In this document: positions 62,301-64,000 of the stretch, in pieces
How positions within the stretch are numbered: position 1 is the first letter of the stretch
Layout of the letters: each line of letters opens with the position of its first letter
Assembly: GCA_013396525.1 (NCBI GenBank)
Contig: VWYX01000616.1
Coordinates: 257,316 to 321,315, forward strand
DNA: 64,000 nucleotides
Reading direction: 5' to 3'
Origin: Chaetorhynchus papuensis
Lineage: Eukaryota; Chordata; Aves; Passeriformes; Rhipiduridae
The notes under the pieces: model-generated
What the model was told of the DNA's origin: nothing
What the model saw: the letters and a program-made list of their open reading frames with translations, nothing else
The model's database searches: none
Translations under genes and position numbers: made by a program

Positions 62301-64000
62301 TTTCAGAAAGCACATCATTCAAGTGAGTTCATGAAAGCATGGCAATAATCACCTAAGGAAAGAGAGTATGCACTGTGCACGAGCCCTGCATGCTTTTGTT
62401 TTAAAGGAAGCAATTACAGCTGGAGTGCAACACCTTTTTATAGAAAGGTTGGGGGTCAATGACCCCCATGAAAGACAATGAGATTGAATAAATGTGTAAC
62501 TGTAATTTGGGTCTTTAGGAGGGTTACCTGGTACTGACATGTACAGTGATTTATAAAGTGCATGGCATAACAAAGCCCAGACATAAATTTTCTTCTCAGA
62601 TGCTTATCAACATAGCAATGAGAGATCATGTTATTGCCAGCAGAATTGCCACATTGGGATGGCAACATTTATCATCTCAGCTGATGTGGGTCATGTGGAT
62701 TGCAATTAAAAAAGTGAATACAAACATATATATAAACACAAACATGTATATTAAAGCACATAGGTAGTTTCACTGAAATCCATGAGTTTTAAAGGGTAAG
62801 TCTCTACTATCTTTTATAATAATTTCATTTGTTTGTTTACAGTTGTAACAAACTATTGAGCAACAGTTACACCTGCCTTTCTTTCTAATTTATAGATCCT
62901 GTATCCCGAGAGACAAGAAGAGATGGAGGGAAGCAAGGAGATTCAAACTCAGATAATTATAACAACATGTAAGCTGAAGGATTGAATTCCCTTGGATGAT
63001 TTTCAAGGACCTGGTGTAGCTGGATCAGAAAACGGGGTACGAAAGAGTAATGGTTTTAATTTCCCTGTTACATTCAAAACTCATCAGGAAAATCGAGCAG
63101 AGAAGAAGAGCAGGTTCAGCTCTCTGAGCTGGCTGGAAGGACAATTGTGCAGATGGGATCCAGTGGTTCTTCTTTACACATGGAGACAGAGGGAACCATT
63201 GGGTTTACTGGGTTCCTTAGCTGCTAGTCCGAAATCTGTTGCTTGGCAGCTCCCTTTTTATGCACACAGCTCTGTTGTTGCACCACTTTTAGCCCTCATC
63301 ATTACCAGCCCCAGCACCAAACACTCCAGGCACTGAGATATCCCCCCCACCCCCCGTAAAGTTTCTTTGCCTATCACAGTCCTGATAGTCCTGCCACATG
63401 TGGCAGAAATCTCACTACAGGTCAGGTTAAAAAAAAAAAAGGGATTCAGATTGTGATTAATCTTCAAGCATTTTATCTAGGATGAGGCAGCTAGCTTGAT
63501 TATTAATTACTCACATCTGTTTCTGCAATAGCTGGGCCTACCATAGGTCTCTAATACTTGGATCCAGGAGGCACCTTTCATGCCTGCTTGCCTCCAGTAT
63601 TTTGGTTGAGTTTATGCCATCTCTCATTTCTCTGACACAAAATCATTGTATCTCAAACCAGAAAATTCCATCTGCTGAATGGGAAACTGAATTGTAAGGT
63701 AATGTCAAGGCTATTGCTCTTGTCCATACTCAGGGAAGGAATTGCCATTCAAAAAGTGCTGTTGCAGACCTAGAGAGATCCAGACAGGCTGTATGTGCCT
63801 CTCAGAATCCTTTGCACTAAAAGTTAGTAGCAACAGAGGAAAAGCAGTTGGTACTGCCATACATGAGTCCCATTCAAGTAGCCCATTGGGACCTTCATTG
63901 TCCCAGGGCCAGGCAGGTTCATGGAGTGACTCTCACTGACTTCAGGAAAATCTGAATCAAGCCCTCTGTGCAAGCCTGAGGGCTGTGCACAACTTCCTTG

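Larger units (their letters stand above)
54705..64000. other. Region right of gene B
   Basis: AT-rich intergenic DNA with one assembly gap, the diverged tandem repeat beside it, and block 3 near 62.2 kb. No carbonic anhydrase exon or other conserved coding segment was seen up to the window end. Confidence 0.65.

Noticed and set aside
33500..62660. Possible match between 33,505-33,535 and about 62,620-62,655 (agatcatgt.attg.cagcag)
   Set aside because: Only about 20 of 25 bases match, which is expected many times by chance in a window this size.

Overview
The window is vertebrate nuclear DNA, most likely from a bird. Its genes are split by introns with GT-AG junctions, it carries CpG-island promoters, and its recognisable interspersed repeats are CR1 LINE fragments: a 3' end at about 12.22-12.53 kb, a short 3' tail at about 0.35-0.42 kb and a decayed ORF2 piece at about 32.06-32.33 kb. 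The sequence is otherwise AT-rich, with two runs of N (26,356-26,656 and 59,661-59,735).

Two complete protein-coding genes are present, both on the + strand and arranged head to tail. Both are seven-exon cytosolic alpha-carbonic anhydrases of the CA III type. Gene A (exon 1 at 10,891, stop at 22,329) encodes 262 residues. Gene B (exon 1 at 39,552, stop at 53,648) encodes 265 residues. Every internal exon matches its partner in length and phase (198, 119, 93, 66 and 156 nt). Both keep the three zinc-binding histidines and carry the CA III signature: no His64 proton shuttle (Arg in A, Lys in B), Arg67 and Phe198. Both have a TATA box in the same short motif inside a CpG island.

Layout: 1-10.4 kb intergenic; 10.4-11.2 kb CpG island, exon 1 and exon 2 of gene A; 11.2-22.3 kb rest of gene A; 22.3-39.1 kb 3' flank of A and 5' flank of B; 39.1-39.8 kb CpG island and exon 1 of B; 40.5-53.6 kb rest of B; 53.6-64 kb 3' flank of B. 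No RNA gene, CRISPR array, complete mobile element or third gene was found.

The pair looks like a local tandem duplication. Two intergenic blocks upstream of A (near 3.05 and 7.13 kb) recur in the same order and orientation upstream of B (near 28.25 and 31.47 kb). Another block upstream of A (6.4 kb) has a diverged copy at 62.15 kb, which hints at a further unit starting beyond the right edge. The most unusual local structure is a five-copy 31-bp minisatellite that stops 10 bp short of the exon 3 acceptor of gene A and supplies the likely branch-point sequences. I found no evidence of an entirely new biological system.
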